Origin: Sarcocystis neurona
Taxonomy: Eukaryota > Apicomplexa > Conoidasida > Eucoccidiorida > Sarcocystidae
DNA: 64,000 bases
Assembly (NCBI GenBank): GCA_000727475.1
Contig: KL647318.1
Location: forward strand, 921,305 to 985,304
Reading direction: 5' to 3'
Position 1 is the stretch's first letter. Each line of letters begins with the position of its first letter. Below are positions 1-10,149 of this stretch, piece after piece. The translations under genes and the position numbers were made by a program. Below the pieces are notes generated by a model that ran no database searches, was not told the DNA's origin, and saw only the letters and a list, made by a program, of their open reading frames with translations.

Positions 1-2178
1 CAGCAGGTGGAGCAGCAGCAGGCTCAACAGCGTCTCGAGGAGCTGCAGCAGGAGAAGCAGCAACTGCAACAGCAGCTGCAACTGCAGCGGCAGGAGCAGC
101 AGGTGGAGCAGCAGCGGGCGCAAAGGCGTCTCGAGCAGCTGGAACAGGAGAAGCAGCAACTGCAGGAGCAGCTGCAGCAGGCGCAGCAGCGACGGGCGCC
201 GCAGCAAATGGAGTTGCAGCAGGGGGAACGAAAGATGCAGAACCAGCAGCGAAAGCAGCGGCAGCCCTTGCAGCAGCGGGCGGACGCAGCAGAGGCGCAG
301 CTGAAAAAACAGCTGCTGCCGAAGCCGAACACGCAGCTGCAGCAACAGAAGGAAGAAAAGCAGCAGCAGAAGCAGCAGCTACGGCAGCAAGTTCAAGTGC
401 TGCAGCAGCAAAAGCAGAAACTGCAGCAGCAGGCGAAGGTGCGGCAACAGGAACGGGCAGCGCAACAGCAAAGTGTAACGACACTGCTTGACGTAGAGCT
501 GGAGAAAACTGTAGCAGAGCAGCAGCAGCAACAACAGCTGCAGCAGCTGCAGCACCAGGAAGCAACTCCTACGGCACCAGGAGAAGAAGCAGCAGCAGCA
601 GACGCAGCAGAAGCAGAAGCAACAGAAGCGAGAACAGCGGAAGTCGCTGAAGAGCGAGTAAATGCAAGAGGAAGAAGAGGAAGAGGAGAACAAATTGGAG
701 GGAAGAAGTACTGCAGCTTGGGAGACGCAGGACAGTCGGGCAGGAAGCAGCAAGCAGCAGCAGGAAACAGTAGGCGCAGGACGCAGTTCTTTTGTATTGC
801 TGATAATGAAGGGCCTGGCGAGAAAAACTTCTTGGGCGGGTATTCACCTGCGAGTGCTGACATTGCCTTTCCTGCTGCTGGCGCCCGTGGAGCTGCTGCT
901 GCTGCTGCCCCTGCTCAGCTGGAAGCCGATGCTCCAGCCGCTCCTGCTTCGGCTTTCGCTCCTGCTTCCCCCGCGCAGGCTGCTGCTGCTGCTGCTGCTC
1001 TGCCTTCTGCTGACTGGCGTCCTGCTGCTGCTGTTGCAGATGAAGCATTGCACACAGATGGAGAAAAGGAAGAGTCAGCCGCTGCTCGTGCTACTGCTAC
1101 TGCTGCTCGTGCTACTGCTGCTGCTACTGGTGCTCTGCCTTCTGCTGCGTGGCCTCCTGCTGCTGCTGTTGCAGATGAAGCCGTGCACACAGATGGAGAA
1201 AAGGAAGAGTCAGCCGCTGCTGCTGCTAGTGCTACTGCTGCTCGTGCTACTGCTACTGCTGCTCGTGCTACTGCAGCTGCTACTGATGGTGCTGCTGGTG
1301 CTGGCGCTGCTGCGGTGGCCAACGCAGGGGCTCCAGAAGTTGTGGCTGCTTCTTCTTTTTCTTCTTATTATTCATCTTCTGCTTCGCTCCTGGAGCAGCT
1401 GCTGCAGCAGAAGGAAGAACGGCTTCAGTTAATGGAGGCGGAACTGCTGACTGTTCGGTGCTGCTCTGCCCAGCTGCGGGCGCGGCTGCAGGAGGCAGAG
1501 GTGCTGCTGCAGCAGGCGCTGCTGGTGCAGCAGCAGCAGCAACAGCCTGACTGCTGCGCTGGTGCAGCGGCTTCGCCAAGAGCAGCAGGAGAAGCAGCAG
1601 TGGCCAGTGCCGCAGCAGCAGCGGACCCTCTTCACTGCTGCTGCTGCTGTGACGGCGCAGCGGCTGCAGAGCCGCCTGCGCCCTCTGCGTTCCGTACGGA
1701 CCACATTCCCTCCGACGCCGCTCGTTCTCCACAGCAGCGACAACCGCAGAAACTGCAGCAGAAATCGCAAGTGAAGCAGAAGAAACTGCCGCAGCAGCAG
1801 GGGGAGGGAATAGAACAGCTCGCAGAGAATAAGCAGGAGCAGGAACAGCAGCAAGACGGCGGGCCGTGGCAGCAGCAGCAGCAACGGCAAGGACGGCAAC
1901 AGACGCAGCCGTCGGAGAAGACACTACTTCTCCCTCTGCTGCAGCAACGGCAGCAGAAGAAGCTGCTACTCTCAGACGAGCCGCTGCAGCTGGAGCCCCA
2001 GCAACAGCCGAAGCAGGAGCTCCCCTTGCTCCACCCCAAACCGCTGCTGCTGCAGCAGCAAGATGCACCGTTTTCTCCTTCAGCCAGACAGCGGTACCCG
2101 CCCGAGCAGCAGCAACTACAACAGCAGCAGCAAGTCAGTCGAGTGCCATATGCTGCAGCCGCAGCGCGCCCCTCTTGA
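1..2178 (+). CDS. Gln/Ala-rich coiled-coil protein, 5' part outside window
   Basis: The frame is open from the first base to a TGA at 2176-2178 with no ATG near the left edge, so the start lies upstream. Residues 1-170 are a Gln/Glu/Leu heptad-like coiled coil. About 190-450 is Ala-rich with a 45-residue tandem duplication. A short coil around LLEQLLQQKEERLQLMEAEL follows at nt 1390-1450, and the C-terminal third is Gln/Lys-rich. The DNA switches from CAG to CTG polarity and back, yet this frame reads the first as Gln and the second as Ala (GCT), mostly avoiding the Leu and Cys frames; that supports real coding. Function is not recognised. Other frames are also open locally, so exon limits are uncertain. 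Confidence 0.45.
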   Translation, partial: QQVEQQQAQQRLEELQQEKQQLQQQLQLQRQEQQVEQQRAQRRLEQLEQEKQQLQEQLQQAQQRRAPQQMELQQGERKMQNQQRKQRQPLQQRADAAEAQLKKQLLPKPNTQLQQQKEEKQQQKQQLRQQVQVLQQQKQKLQQQAKVRQQERAAQQQSVTTLLDVELEKTVAEQQQQQQLQQLQHQEATPTAPGEEAAAADAAEAEATEARTAEVAEERVNARGRRGRGEQIGGKKYCSLGDAGQSGRKQQAAAGNSRRRTQFFCIADNEGPGEKNFLGGYSPASADIAFPAAGARGAAAAAAPAQLEADAPAAPASAFAPASPAQAAAAAAALPSADWRPAAAVADEALHTDGEKEESAAARATATAARATAAATGALPSAAWPPAAAVADEAVHTDGEKEESAAAAASATAARATATAARATAAATDGAAGAGAAAVANAGAPEVVAASSFSSYYSSSASLLEQLLQQKEERLQLMEAELLTVRCCSAQLRARLQEAEVLLQQALLVQQQQQQPDCCAGAAASPRAAGEAAVASAAAAADPLHCCCCCDGAAAAEPPAPSAFRTDHIPSDAARSPQQRQPQKLQQKSQVKQKKLPQQQGEGIEQLAENKQEQEQQQDGGPWQQQQQRQGRQQTQPSEKTLLLPLLQQRQQKKLLLSDEPLQLEPQQQPKQELPLLHPKPLLLQQQDAPFSPSARQRYPPEQQQLQQQQQVSRVPYAAAAARPS
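7..198 (+). repeat. 96-bp coiled-coil repeat, two imperfect copies
   Basis: Bases 7-102 and 103-198 are two copies of a 96-bp unit encoding about 32 residues beginning VEQQ(Q/R)AQ(Q/R)RLE. The length is a multiple of three, so the heptad register of the coiled coil is kept. Confidence 0.75.
997..1266 (+). repeat. 135-bp tandem duplication in the Ala-rich part
   Basis: Two copies start at 997 and 1132. Both carry GCTCTGCCTTCTGCTG at the left and the unique core CACACAGATGGAGAAAAGG. Each encodes 45 residues containing HTDGEKEESAAA. The nearly identical core implies a recent in-frame duplication. Confidence 0.85.
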
Positions 2179-2672
2179 GCAAAAACGTTTGCCTTCGTGT
2201 AGTCCTGCTGCTGCTGCGTTTCTATCCTAAGGTGCTGCTGCTGCGTTTCTGTCCTGAGGTGCTGCTGTTGCTCCGTTTCTCTTCTGACGTGCTGCCTGCC
2301 CCTGCTTCGTATCCTGCGGCTTGTCCTCCTCCACTTCCTGTGCAGATGCGCACGCTGCTCCTGCAGCTGCTCCTGCTGCTGCTCTTCCCTTCCTGCTGCT
2401 ACTGTTCTTCTGCTGCTGCTGTTCCTTTCCTGGTGCTGCTGTTCCTCTCCTGCTGCTGCCGTTCTTGCTGTTGAAGCTGTGTCAGCTCCTTCCTCGCCGG
2501 TAAGGCTGCTCGTCGAATTCTGCTGTTTGTCCCTACTGCCTCTGCTGCCCCTCCCCCCTCGGCCCTCCGTTGCTGCTGCAGGTCTGCAGCGTGTCCTGCT
2601 GCTCTTCCTGCAGTTCCGTGTATCTGCTGCTGCTGCTGCGGCCCTTTCTGCTGCTGCTGCTTCTTCTGTCCC
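2179..2672. other. CTG-oriented low-complexity DNA, no gene assigned
   Basis: After the TGA of the preceding frame the plus strand is CTG/CCT-rich. Frames are open on both strands with Leu/Cys-rich or Gln/Ser/Arg-rich translations. No start, splice pair or recognisable domain was seen. Confidence 0.5.
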
Positions 2673-5600
2673 GTGTGCTGCTGCTGTTGCTGCTGCAGTT
2701 GTGTCCATTGGCTGCGGCACGTGCGATTTCTTGCGCTGCTGTCCTTGTTGCTGCAGGCGTGGCTCTGGCTCGTGAAAAGCACCGCAGCGGCGCTGCTGCA
2801 GGCGGCAGGCTGTCAAAGGGACGGGCTCCAGCTATCTTTTGCTGCTGCTGCTGCAGCAGACTGTTCCGCGTTTCTGCGTGCGTCTTGGGATATTGCTGTC
2901 TCTCCTTCCCCTTGCCCTGCACCGCTGTGCGTCTCTATCTCCCCACACTGCTGCGAGTTTCTGACTCTCGCTGCTGCTCTGCCCTACCGTGCTTCTTGCT
3001 CGTCTGCTGCGGCAGCTGGTGCTGCGCGTGGGGCTGTGTCTGCTGCAGCGGCTGCCTGGCTTCCTGTCCATCTTGCTGCTGCTCCTGCTGGGAGTCCAGG
3101 GCCTGCGGCCGCTGCACTTCCTGCGGCTGCCGCCGTTTCTCTATGTGCTGCCAGTCCTGCTGCTGCTGGTGCTGCTGCTGCCCCCCTCTCTTCTACCCGA
3201 CCGAGCAGCAGTAGCAACACGGCTGCTGCTTCGCTGCCTGCTACCGTTCCTGCTTCCGCTGTTGCTGCATCTGCTGCTGCGCCTGCGGCTCAATTTGATG
3301 AGGCGCTCTGCTGTCCTCCGCTTTGCTGCTGCAGCAGCAGCGACAGCAGCAGCTTCTCTGGATCATGCGGCACCCTCTTCCGTGACCCAGTTGCTGCAAC
3401 CGCTGCTCCTGTTGCTCCTACTGCTGCTGCTCTTGCGGCTGCTGCTTCTGCTGCTGCTGCTCCTACTGCTGCTGCTCCTGGTGCTACTGCTCCTCCTCCT
3501 GCTGCTGCTGCTGGTCCTGCTGCTGCTGCTCCTGCTGCTACTGCTCCTGCTGTTGCAGGCACTGTGGCACTTACGAACAGCAGCAGCACTGCGCTATCTT
3601 CTGCTGCTGCTCCTGTTGCTTGTTTCTCTCCTTCGGTTTCCAGCAGCAGCAGCGGCAGCAACAGGGCTTCGTTTTTTTGTGCATCTGCTGCTGCTGCTGG
3701 GAAGACTCGCTCTCTCCTTCTTCCCTTCCGGCGACTGCATGCGGCTCCTCTGCCTGCTGCCGCAGCTGCAAACATTTTTCTTCTCCTCTCTTCCCAGCGG
3801 CGGGGGAGACAGTCTCTTTCCTCCGTCCGAGCAAAGGTTCCACCAGCAGCACCTGCTGCAGCAGCAGCAACCGCCAACGGCACACCAGCAAAAACAAAAG
3901 CAACAGCAGGAACGGCAGCAGCAACAGCAGTGGCAGGAGCGAGGGGAGAAGAAGGAGCAGCAGCAGGAATAGCAGCAGCAGCAGCAGCGGGAGAAGCAGC
4001 TGCAGCAGGTTCGGCGGGAGAAGAAGAACCAGCAGCAGCGGGGGGAGAAGAAGCGACAGCACGAAGAGCAGCAGCAGCAGGACTAGCGGCACCAGAAGCA
4101 GCACCGGAATTGCGAGCAAATGGCGAGCTGCTACCTCAGCTTCCCAATGAAGTTCTGCAGCAGCAGCAACGTGGGACGGGTGAAGAGAAACAGCTCGGCA
4201 ACCACGGCTGCACGGCGTTGGTGCGCCAGCAGCAGGCTCTTTTGAACAGTGCAGGTCAGATGCAACAGCAGCAGTGGCAGCAGCCTGCCGGTTTTTCTTT
4301 GCAGCAGCAGCAGCAGGGGAGGCCCTGTGCTGCTGACGAGGCGCTGCTGCTAACCCCTGCGTTTGTCGGCAGGCTTCTCTTCGAGGAATCTCGAAAGTGC
4401 TGCTGCTACTGCAATGGGGAGGCAGATGCGCTTGCGCTGCTGCCTGCTGCTGCTGCAGGGAAGGATCCAGCCGAAGAGAAAGAAGAAGAAAGAGGAAAAG
4501 AAGCGGCGGCCAGAAGCGTTCTCTTCCACGTGCGCACAGTACGTGTGAAACTGCAGGAGCAGCAGCAAGAGCCGGCGCAGGAGAAGCAGCAGCAGGCGCA
4601 ATGCCAGCAGCAGCTCCCAGGGAAACAAGAGGACGCACAACAGCAGCAGCCACAGCAACAGGGAAAATTTTGTCTGAAAAGTGCGCAGGAAGCAGCAGAG
4701 AGAAAGAAGCGGAAGGAGAATCAGCAGCAGCAGCAGCGGAAGGAGCAGCAATGCACAGAGATCGAGGTGGAGAGGCAGCAGCAGCAGGAGCAGCAGCAGT
4801 GTGAGAAGAAGAAGGAGGAACAACAGCGGTATGTGCGGAGGCAGCAGCAGCCGGATGGGCAGAAGGAGCAGCGACAGCACGATGGGAGGAAGCTGCAGCA
4901 ACGAGAGGAGAAGGAGGAGGAGCAGCAGCAGCAGAGAGAGCAGCAGCAGCAGCAGCAGAGAGGGCAGGAGCAGGGGGATGTGGAGGGGGAAGAAGACCTA
5001 CACTTGCACTCCTTTTTTCTTTTCTACCGCGCAGCCGCAAGCAGCCACAGCAGGTGCCACAGTCCCCCCGTTGAAGCAGCAGAAGCAGCAGCAGCAGCGG
5101 CGAAGGAGAGAGGAGAAAAGAGAGAGGCAGCTGCACGTCAAGCAAGAGAACGACACAGAGAGAAGAAGCTGCTGCTGCACACATGCGCCGCTGACGAGAA
5201 AATGAGAATGTCGCACATGCCCATCAAAGGCGCTGCCTCTGCTGGTGCCCGCGCTTCTCTTCTTCCTTCTTCTGCTGCTGTCCACGCCGACCCTGCTGCT
5301 GCTGCTTCTGCTTCTGCTGCGGTTCTCGCTGCTGCTGTTAGTGCTGCTGGAGCAGCTCCTGCGCCTCACCCTGCTGCGGCTGCTGCTTTGTCTCCGCAGG
5401 CAGCCACCCTTTCCTGCTCACCAGTTGTTGCTGCTGCTGGTCTTGCTGCGGCTACCGGTGAGGCTGCTGCTGCAACAGCAACAAGGTGTTTCTCTGACGG
5501 AGATCCTGCAGGAGGCTACTACTTCGTTCAGCACCTGTCAAGCGGCCTTTTCCTGCGCGTCATGACGCTGCAGCAACAGCAACAGCAGGAGGAAGGACGG

Positions 5601-6245
5601 CAGCAGGAGCCAGAAGCCGTGGCCAGAAACACGAGAGAAATGCTGCTGCCGCAGTGTTTGTTGTCGGAGGCAGATTTTAACAAAACCCTTCGACTGACTT
5701 TATCCGGCATTGCGGCAGCCGCTGCAGCGCCAGCGGCTCCAGCACCAGCAGCTGCAGCACCAGCAGCGGCATCAACGAAACGGCGTCGTGTCTCTCACAG
5801 CTCGTTTTCTTCGGGACTCCTTGCTTCTGCTCATTCTCTTCCTCCTGAGATTCACCCCGCGCTGTCTTCAGCTGCAGCTGCTGCTGCGTCTTCTGCGGCT
5901 CCTGAAGCTAGCACTGCTGCTGGACCTGGTGGCGCTTGTCAAGAGGTCGTTGACGAGGCGGCTGCTGACGCTGCAACGAGTGCTGCTGCAAAAAACGCGG
6001 AAGTTGCTGCTGTCGCTGCCCCGTCGAAACCGCAGCCTCTTCGTACAGCAGAAGCAGCAGCAGCGCCACACGCAACAGCAGCACGACGTGCAACAGCAGC
6101 AGCAGGAACAGCAGCAGCAAGAGCAACAGCAGAGCCAGGAGAGTCCCAGCAGCACCAGTGGATCAGCAGCATGGTCGGCGTACCGACAGCTGCTGCAGCA
6201 ACGCCGCTGCTCATTGCGTCGGACCAGCAGCTCTTCTGCAGAGAA
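2673..6245 (+). CDS. Large Ala/Gln-rich protein, internal exon(s)
   Basis: A frame of about 1190 codons has no ATG in its first 500 codons, so 5' exons are missing or the left part is non-coding. Nt 2850-3900 is Ala-rich, read from GCT. Nt 4130-5030 is Gln/Glu/Lys-rich with coiled-coil character, and nt 5220-6240 is Ala-rich again. Three islands look like folded or conserved sequence: around LLTPAFVGRLLFEESRK (4345-4400), GGYYFVQHLSSGLFLRVMT (5510-5570) and QQHQWISSMVGVP (6150-6190). A basic patch TKRRRVSH near 5775 could be a nuclear signal. The frame meets a good donor GAA|GTACGT at 6246, just before an AT microsatellite. No family recognised. Confidence 0.42.
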
Positions 6246-6275
6246 GTACGTCTCTACACATGCAGCTGCTGCTTC

Positions 6276-6480
6276 AATATATTTGCTACATATATATATA
6301 TATACACACACAAAACGTACACATACATATATATATATATGTATATATATACACGAAATATACATTTATCTATCTATGTGTGTATATAGAGACAGGCACG
6401 TGCATGTATATATGTATGTAGGTATACATATGTATATACATATATATATATATGTATTCAGTATACGTGGCATATATGCT
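6276..6480. repeat. TA/TATG microsatellite tract
   Basis: Runs of TATATA, ACACAC and TATG fill this stretch. If the donor at 6246 is used, the tract lies inside an intron. Confidence 0.9.
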
Positions 6481-6596
6481 ACTTGTTGAGAAGAAACCGG
6501 AGCAGCGGAATGGTGGTGAAGCTGGGACGAGGAAGGAGAGGGGGAAACGAAGAGAAGTGCGAAAAAGGAGGTTGACTTTCTGCTGCAGAACAACAG

Positions 6597-6722
6597 CTGC
6601 TGCTGCTCCGAGGGGTGAGGCGCACTGCTGCTGAGCTGCCATTTCCTGCTGCTGTTCCCTGGTTGACCTCGCCGACTCCTGGGGCTGCTGCGGTGTCTGC
6701 AGAACTCACTCTCTGTAAATAA
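6597..6722 (+). CDS. Possible 3' terminal exon of the preceding gene
   Basis: An acceptor at 6595-6596 (CAACAG|CTG) follows a pyrimidine-rich stretch GACTTTCTGCTGCAG. The donor at 6246 leaves phase 0 and this acceptor continues in phase 0. About 41 codons (RRTAAELPFPAAVPWLTSP within) follow to TAA at 6720-6722. The intron would be 351 bp and hold the AT tract. One phase agreement has a one-in-three chance of being accidental. Confidence 0.3.
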   Translation: MLLLRGVRRTAAELPFPAAVPWLTSPTPGAAAVSAELTLCK

Positions 6723-7311
6723 ATCTAGCAAACAGGTCTGGCTGCCGCGGCTGCTGCTGCGAGGAATGCTGCTGCTGCTGGGAGGTTTGCCGCTGCTGTC
6801 GCGAGGAGTGCCACTGCTGTTGCGAGGAGTGCCGCTGCTGTCGCGAGGAGTGCTGCTGCTGTTGCGAGGAGTGCCGCTGCTGCCGCGAGGAGTGCTGCTG
6901 CTGCTGTTGCGAGGAGTGCTGCTGCTGCGGTTGCCAGGAGTGCCGGTGCTTTGTTTGAAAAGAAATGCTGCTGTTGTGGATATTGCCCGGCGACAGTGCC
7001 CCTGCCGTCGTTTGACTTTGAGCTTGTATCTCTTGCTGCTGCTGCGGTTGGTATTGCTGCTGGTGCTGCTGTAGCTCTCTTTGTGAGGCTGCTGCCGCTG
7101 CTGTGTCTCTTGCTGAGGCTGCCGCCGCTGCTCTTAAACTTGCTGAGACTGCTGCTGCCGCTATTGATATTGCTGCTGCTGCTGTTTCTCTTGCGGAGAC
7201 TAACGCTGTTGCTGCTGTTGCTGTCTCCTCTTCTGCATCTCCTTTTGCTGCTGCAGCCACACTGTTTGCTGCTGCTGTTGCTGCTGCTGCAGCTGAAGAT
7301 AATTCGTACAC
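6706..7311 (-). CDS. Ala/Gln-rich frame on minus strand, unproven
   Basis: A frame of about 200 codons reads CTG-polarity DNA as Ala then Gln and Ser, ending at a stop near 6706. It includes the 21-bp array read as HSSRQQR units. The first codon is GTG and no ATG precedes, so it would be an internal piece. Plus-strand frames over the same DNA are Leu/Cys-rich or Ala-rich, so strand is undecided. Confidence 0.22.
   Translation of the reverse strand: MYELSSAAAAATAAANSVAAAAKGDAEEETATAATALVSARETAAAAISIAAAAVSASLRAAAAASARDTAAAAASQRELQQHQQQYQPQQQQEIQAQSQTTAGALSPGNIHNSSISFQTKHRHSWQPQQQHSSQQQQQHSSRQQRHSSQQQQHSSRQQRHSSQQQWHSSRQQRQTSQQQQHSSQQQPRQPDLFARFIYRE
6789..6959. repeat. 21-bp minisatellite, about 8 copies
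   Basis: The unit GCCGCTGCTGTCGCGAGGAG plus T is repeated from 6789 with two longer variants near 6894 and 6918. On the minus strand it encodes a 7-residue HSSRQQR-like unit. Confidence 0.85.
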
Positions 7312-7639
7312 CCGTTCCTGGGGATTTGTCAGTTTGCTGGTGCTGGAGCGGCTGCTGCAGCTGTCTCTGCTGCGGCTATCCTTCGCAGTGACACTGCTGC
7401 CGTTGAAGCAGCTGCTGCTTTGCCCTCTGAAACAGTGCTGCTGCTATGCTTCTGTCGCTGCTGCTGCTGTCTAGCTCTTGCTGCTGCTGCTGCCCTCCCT
7501 ACTGCTACTCTCGACAGCGCTGGGGGCGTGCTGCTACTGCTGCTGCTCCGTTGCCGCTGGCGCTGTGGATCGGCTGCTCCAGCTGCCAATCTTCGCTCTT
7601 CTGCGTTATCCGTGGGGTGCTCCTTAGACGTGCTGCTGC

Positions 7640-8665
7640 TGCTATATCTAGACTGCTGCTGCAGTGTGTCTGTTTGGCTGCCCCTATAGGTGTACTGCTG
7701 CTGTCCCTATATACATGTTGCTGCTGCTCCTACACATGTATTCCTGCTGCTATAAACATATTTATCTATATATTTTGCTGCTGCGGTACATATATGTATG
7801 GCTGCTCCTATATGTGTATGGCTGCCCGTATATATGTATTGCTACTCCTGTATATGTATGCCTGCTGCTGCTGCTGCTATAAGTATATTGCTGTTCCTAT
7901 ATATGTATTCCTGTTGCTATAAATATACTCCTGCTGCAGCGTGTGTCTACGGCTGCTCCTTTACATGTGTGGCTGCTCCTGTATATACGTTGCTGCACCT
8001 GTATAGGTGTTGCTGCTGCAAGCTGTGTGTGTAGCTGCTTCTATATGCGTACTGCTGCTGCATACTGCTGCTCCTGTATATGTGTGGGTGCTGCTCTATA
8101 TACGCGTGGGTGCTGCTCCTATGTATTTATGGCTGCTGCTCGTATATATGTCTGGTTGCTGCGACTATATGTGTATTGCTGCAGCTGCTAACAGATGTTG
8201 CTGTTGCTATACGTGTGTGTGACTACTACTGCTGCTATACATATGTTACTGCCGCTGGTACTGTCTGTTACTGCTGCTGGTGTATTTGTATTGCTGCTTG
8301 TATATACGAATTGCTGCTGCTGCTACAGGTGTATAACTGCTGCTCTCTCTCCCTTTATATATATATATATATATGTATATTTGTAGCTGCTGCTACGTAT
8401 GTACCGTTGGTGCTACTGTATATGTCTACCGCTGCTGCTGCCGTAGCTGCTGATATATATGTATTGCTGCTGCTATATATATGTATATATATATATGTAT
8501 GCTGCTGCTTTTTTGTGTGTATTGCTGCTACATATATATTGCTGCTACTGCTGCTGTGTGTATGTATTGGTGCCGGTATATATATATATATATATATGTA
8601 TATTGCTGCTGCTTTTCATATGTATTGCTCCAGGTCTTGTTTGTGTGCATTGCTGCTTTAGGTGA
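7640..8665. repeat. Composite CTG / TATATG satellite
   Basis: About 1 kb alternates short CTG runs with short TATATGTA runs, for example GCTGCTCCTATATATGTAT, at irregular spacing of roughly 20-40 bp. Because neither component carries stops in some frames, spurious Leu/Cys/Tyr/Ile-rich open frames cross it. It fills the stretch between the 21-bp array and the Gln-rich frame that starts near 8666; 7312-7640 is ordinary CTG-rich DNA. Confidence 0.85.
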
Positions 8666-9622
8666 TTACGCGTGCACGTTGCTGGTGGAGAGAAATTGAG
8701 CGCGGTGGTGCCCTTCGTTGCTGCGCCGCGGAAGCAGCAGGTGGCATGCGTTTTAACTCCCCTGCATTTCTCCGTAGCAGCAACAGCAGCAGTGACAGCA
8801 GCAGCGCCTGCAGCTGCCAGCGAGGCGCCACCAGCAGCAACACCCGGAGCAGCGACGGCAGCAACAGCAGCAGGAGCAGCAGCAGGGGCGGCAACAGCAG
8901 CAGGAGCAGCAACAGCAGCAGGAGCAGCAACAGCAGCAGGAGCAGCAACAGCAGCAGGAACAGCAGCAGCTGCAGTGGCGGCCGGGGGATGCGGCGCAGC
9001 AACAGGGGGTCGAGGAGGTGGAGGTGCAAGGGAAAAGAGAAGGGTAACTTTGTTGACGGCTGCGATGGGATGTGTCTGCGTCCAAAGAGCAGCAGCAGAG
9101 TTGCAGCAGCAGAAGCAAGCGGTGCTCGTTCCTCTCTTTCACGTGCAGCAGCAACAGCACCAGCGGGAAAGCCGAGCAGCTGCAACGCCGAAGAAGGAGA
9201 AGCAGCAGCAGCAGAAGTAGCAGGTGCAGCAGGAGAAGTAGCAGGTGCAGCAGGAACGACAGCAGGAGCGGCAGCAGCAGAAGCAGCAGCACCGGGACGT
9301 GCAGACGAGGAAGACGAGGGAGGAGGTGAGACAGCGGCGAAGACTGCTGCAGCAGCAGCAGGAGCACACCTTGCGCGCGGAGAAAATACACACGAAGAAG
9401 AAGATGAATCAGCTGCTGCTCTGCAGGGAAATAGGCGGAGGAAGCAGCACATTAGGAGGGATGCCAAGACCGTCGCAGCAGCAACAGCAGGCAGCACATA
9501 GCAGGAGACAGGTGAAGGGCGCAGAGCATCAGGGGCGGAGAATAAACAGCGCCCGCAGCAGCAGCAGGAACAGCAGCAAGAGAGAGAGAGTACTGCAGCA
9601 GCAGACAAAGGGACAAATATAA
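8666..9622 (+). CDS. Ala/Gln/Lys-rich frame interrupted by two TAG codons
   Basis: A possible acceptor CTGCTTTAG|G ends at 8661. One frame then runs to TAA near 9620: an N-terminal part (VPFVAAPRKQQVACVLTP), an Ala-rich middle, and a Gln/Arg/Lys-rich C-terminal half with QTRKTREEVRQRRRLLQQQQ. It is stopped only by TAG at 9218-9220 and 9239-9241. Both are preceded by AAG and followed by CAGGTGCAGCAG, and the frame is unchanged on either side. It may be a decayed gene, two exons with a small intron, or a non-coding frame. No family recognised. Confidence 0.33.
8893..8964. repeat. 18-bp minisatellite, 4 copies
   Basis: The unit AACAGCAGCAGGAGCAGC recurs at 8893, 8911, 8929 and 8947, within a wider CAG-rich stretch. 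Confidence 0.8.
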
Positions 9623-10149
9623 CCTATCGAGATAAGCAAAAGAGCCTCCAGCAACTCGATAAAGTGGCATGCCAACGCATTCTCCAACATGAGACGTTTC
9701 TGGAAATCGATCTGCTATCAGCACCATATATACCTGCATGCAGCAATATACATACATATATACACATATATATATGCATATATTTATATATATGTACTCG
9801 GCGAAAGGGTAGACTTTTTTCATCTATATACGTGTACATTTGTATACACATAAACAGGTATATATCTATGTACATATATATATATATACATATACAAGTA
9901 GACGTCTGCATGCATATACATATATATATATATATGTATGCATGTGATTATCCATATAGACGCCTTTGTTTCTGCACGTAGATATATATATATATATATA
10001 TGTCTCTGTAGGCAGGGTTGACGAGGGATATATACTCTACACGCGTATATATATATATATATGTGCGTATGTAGATATGCGTATGTCTGTGTGTAAAGTC
10101 TGGAGTTGCATGAATGTAGGAAGAAGTATTTTATGTGAGGAAGAGAGCG
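9623..10149. repeat. AT/TATG microsatellites at an R-to-P boundary
   Basis: Within about 120 bp the sequence changes from CAG-rich to TATATA, TACATA and TATG runs (9740-10080). No gene is supported here. Two TGCATGCA palindromes occur at 9735 and 9907. Confidence 0.85.

Noticed and set aside
3400..3560. Poly-Leu and poly-Cys open frames across CTG runs
   Set aside because: They are alternative readings of stop-free CTG repeats; the Ala frame over the same bases fits the usual Eimeria bias better.
7700..8660. Tyr/Ile/Cys/Leu-rich open frames in the composite satellite
   Set aside because: Direct translations of TATATG and CTG repeats with no start context or conservation signal.
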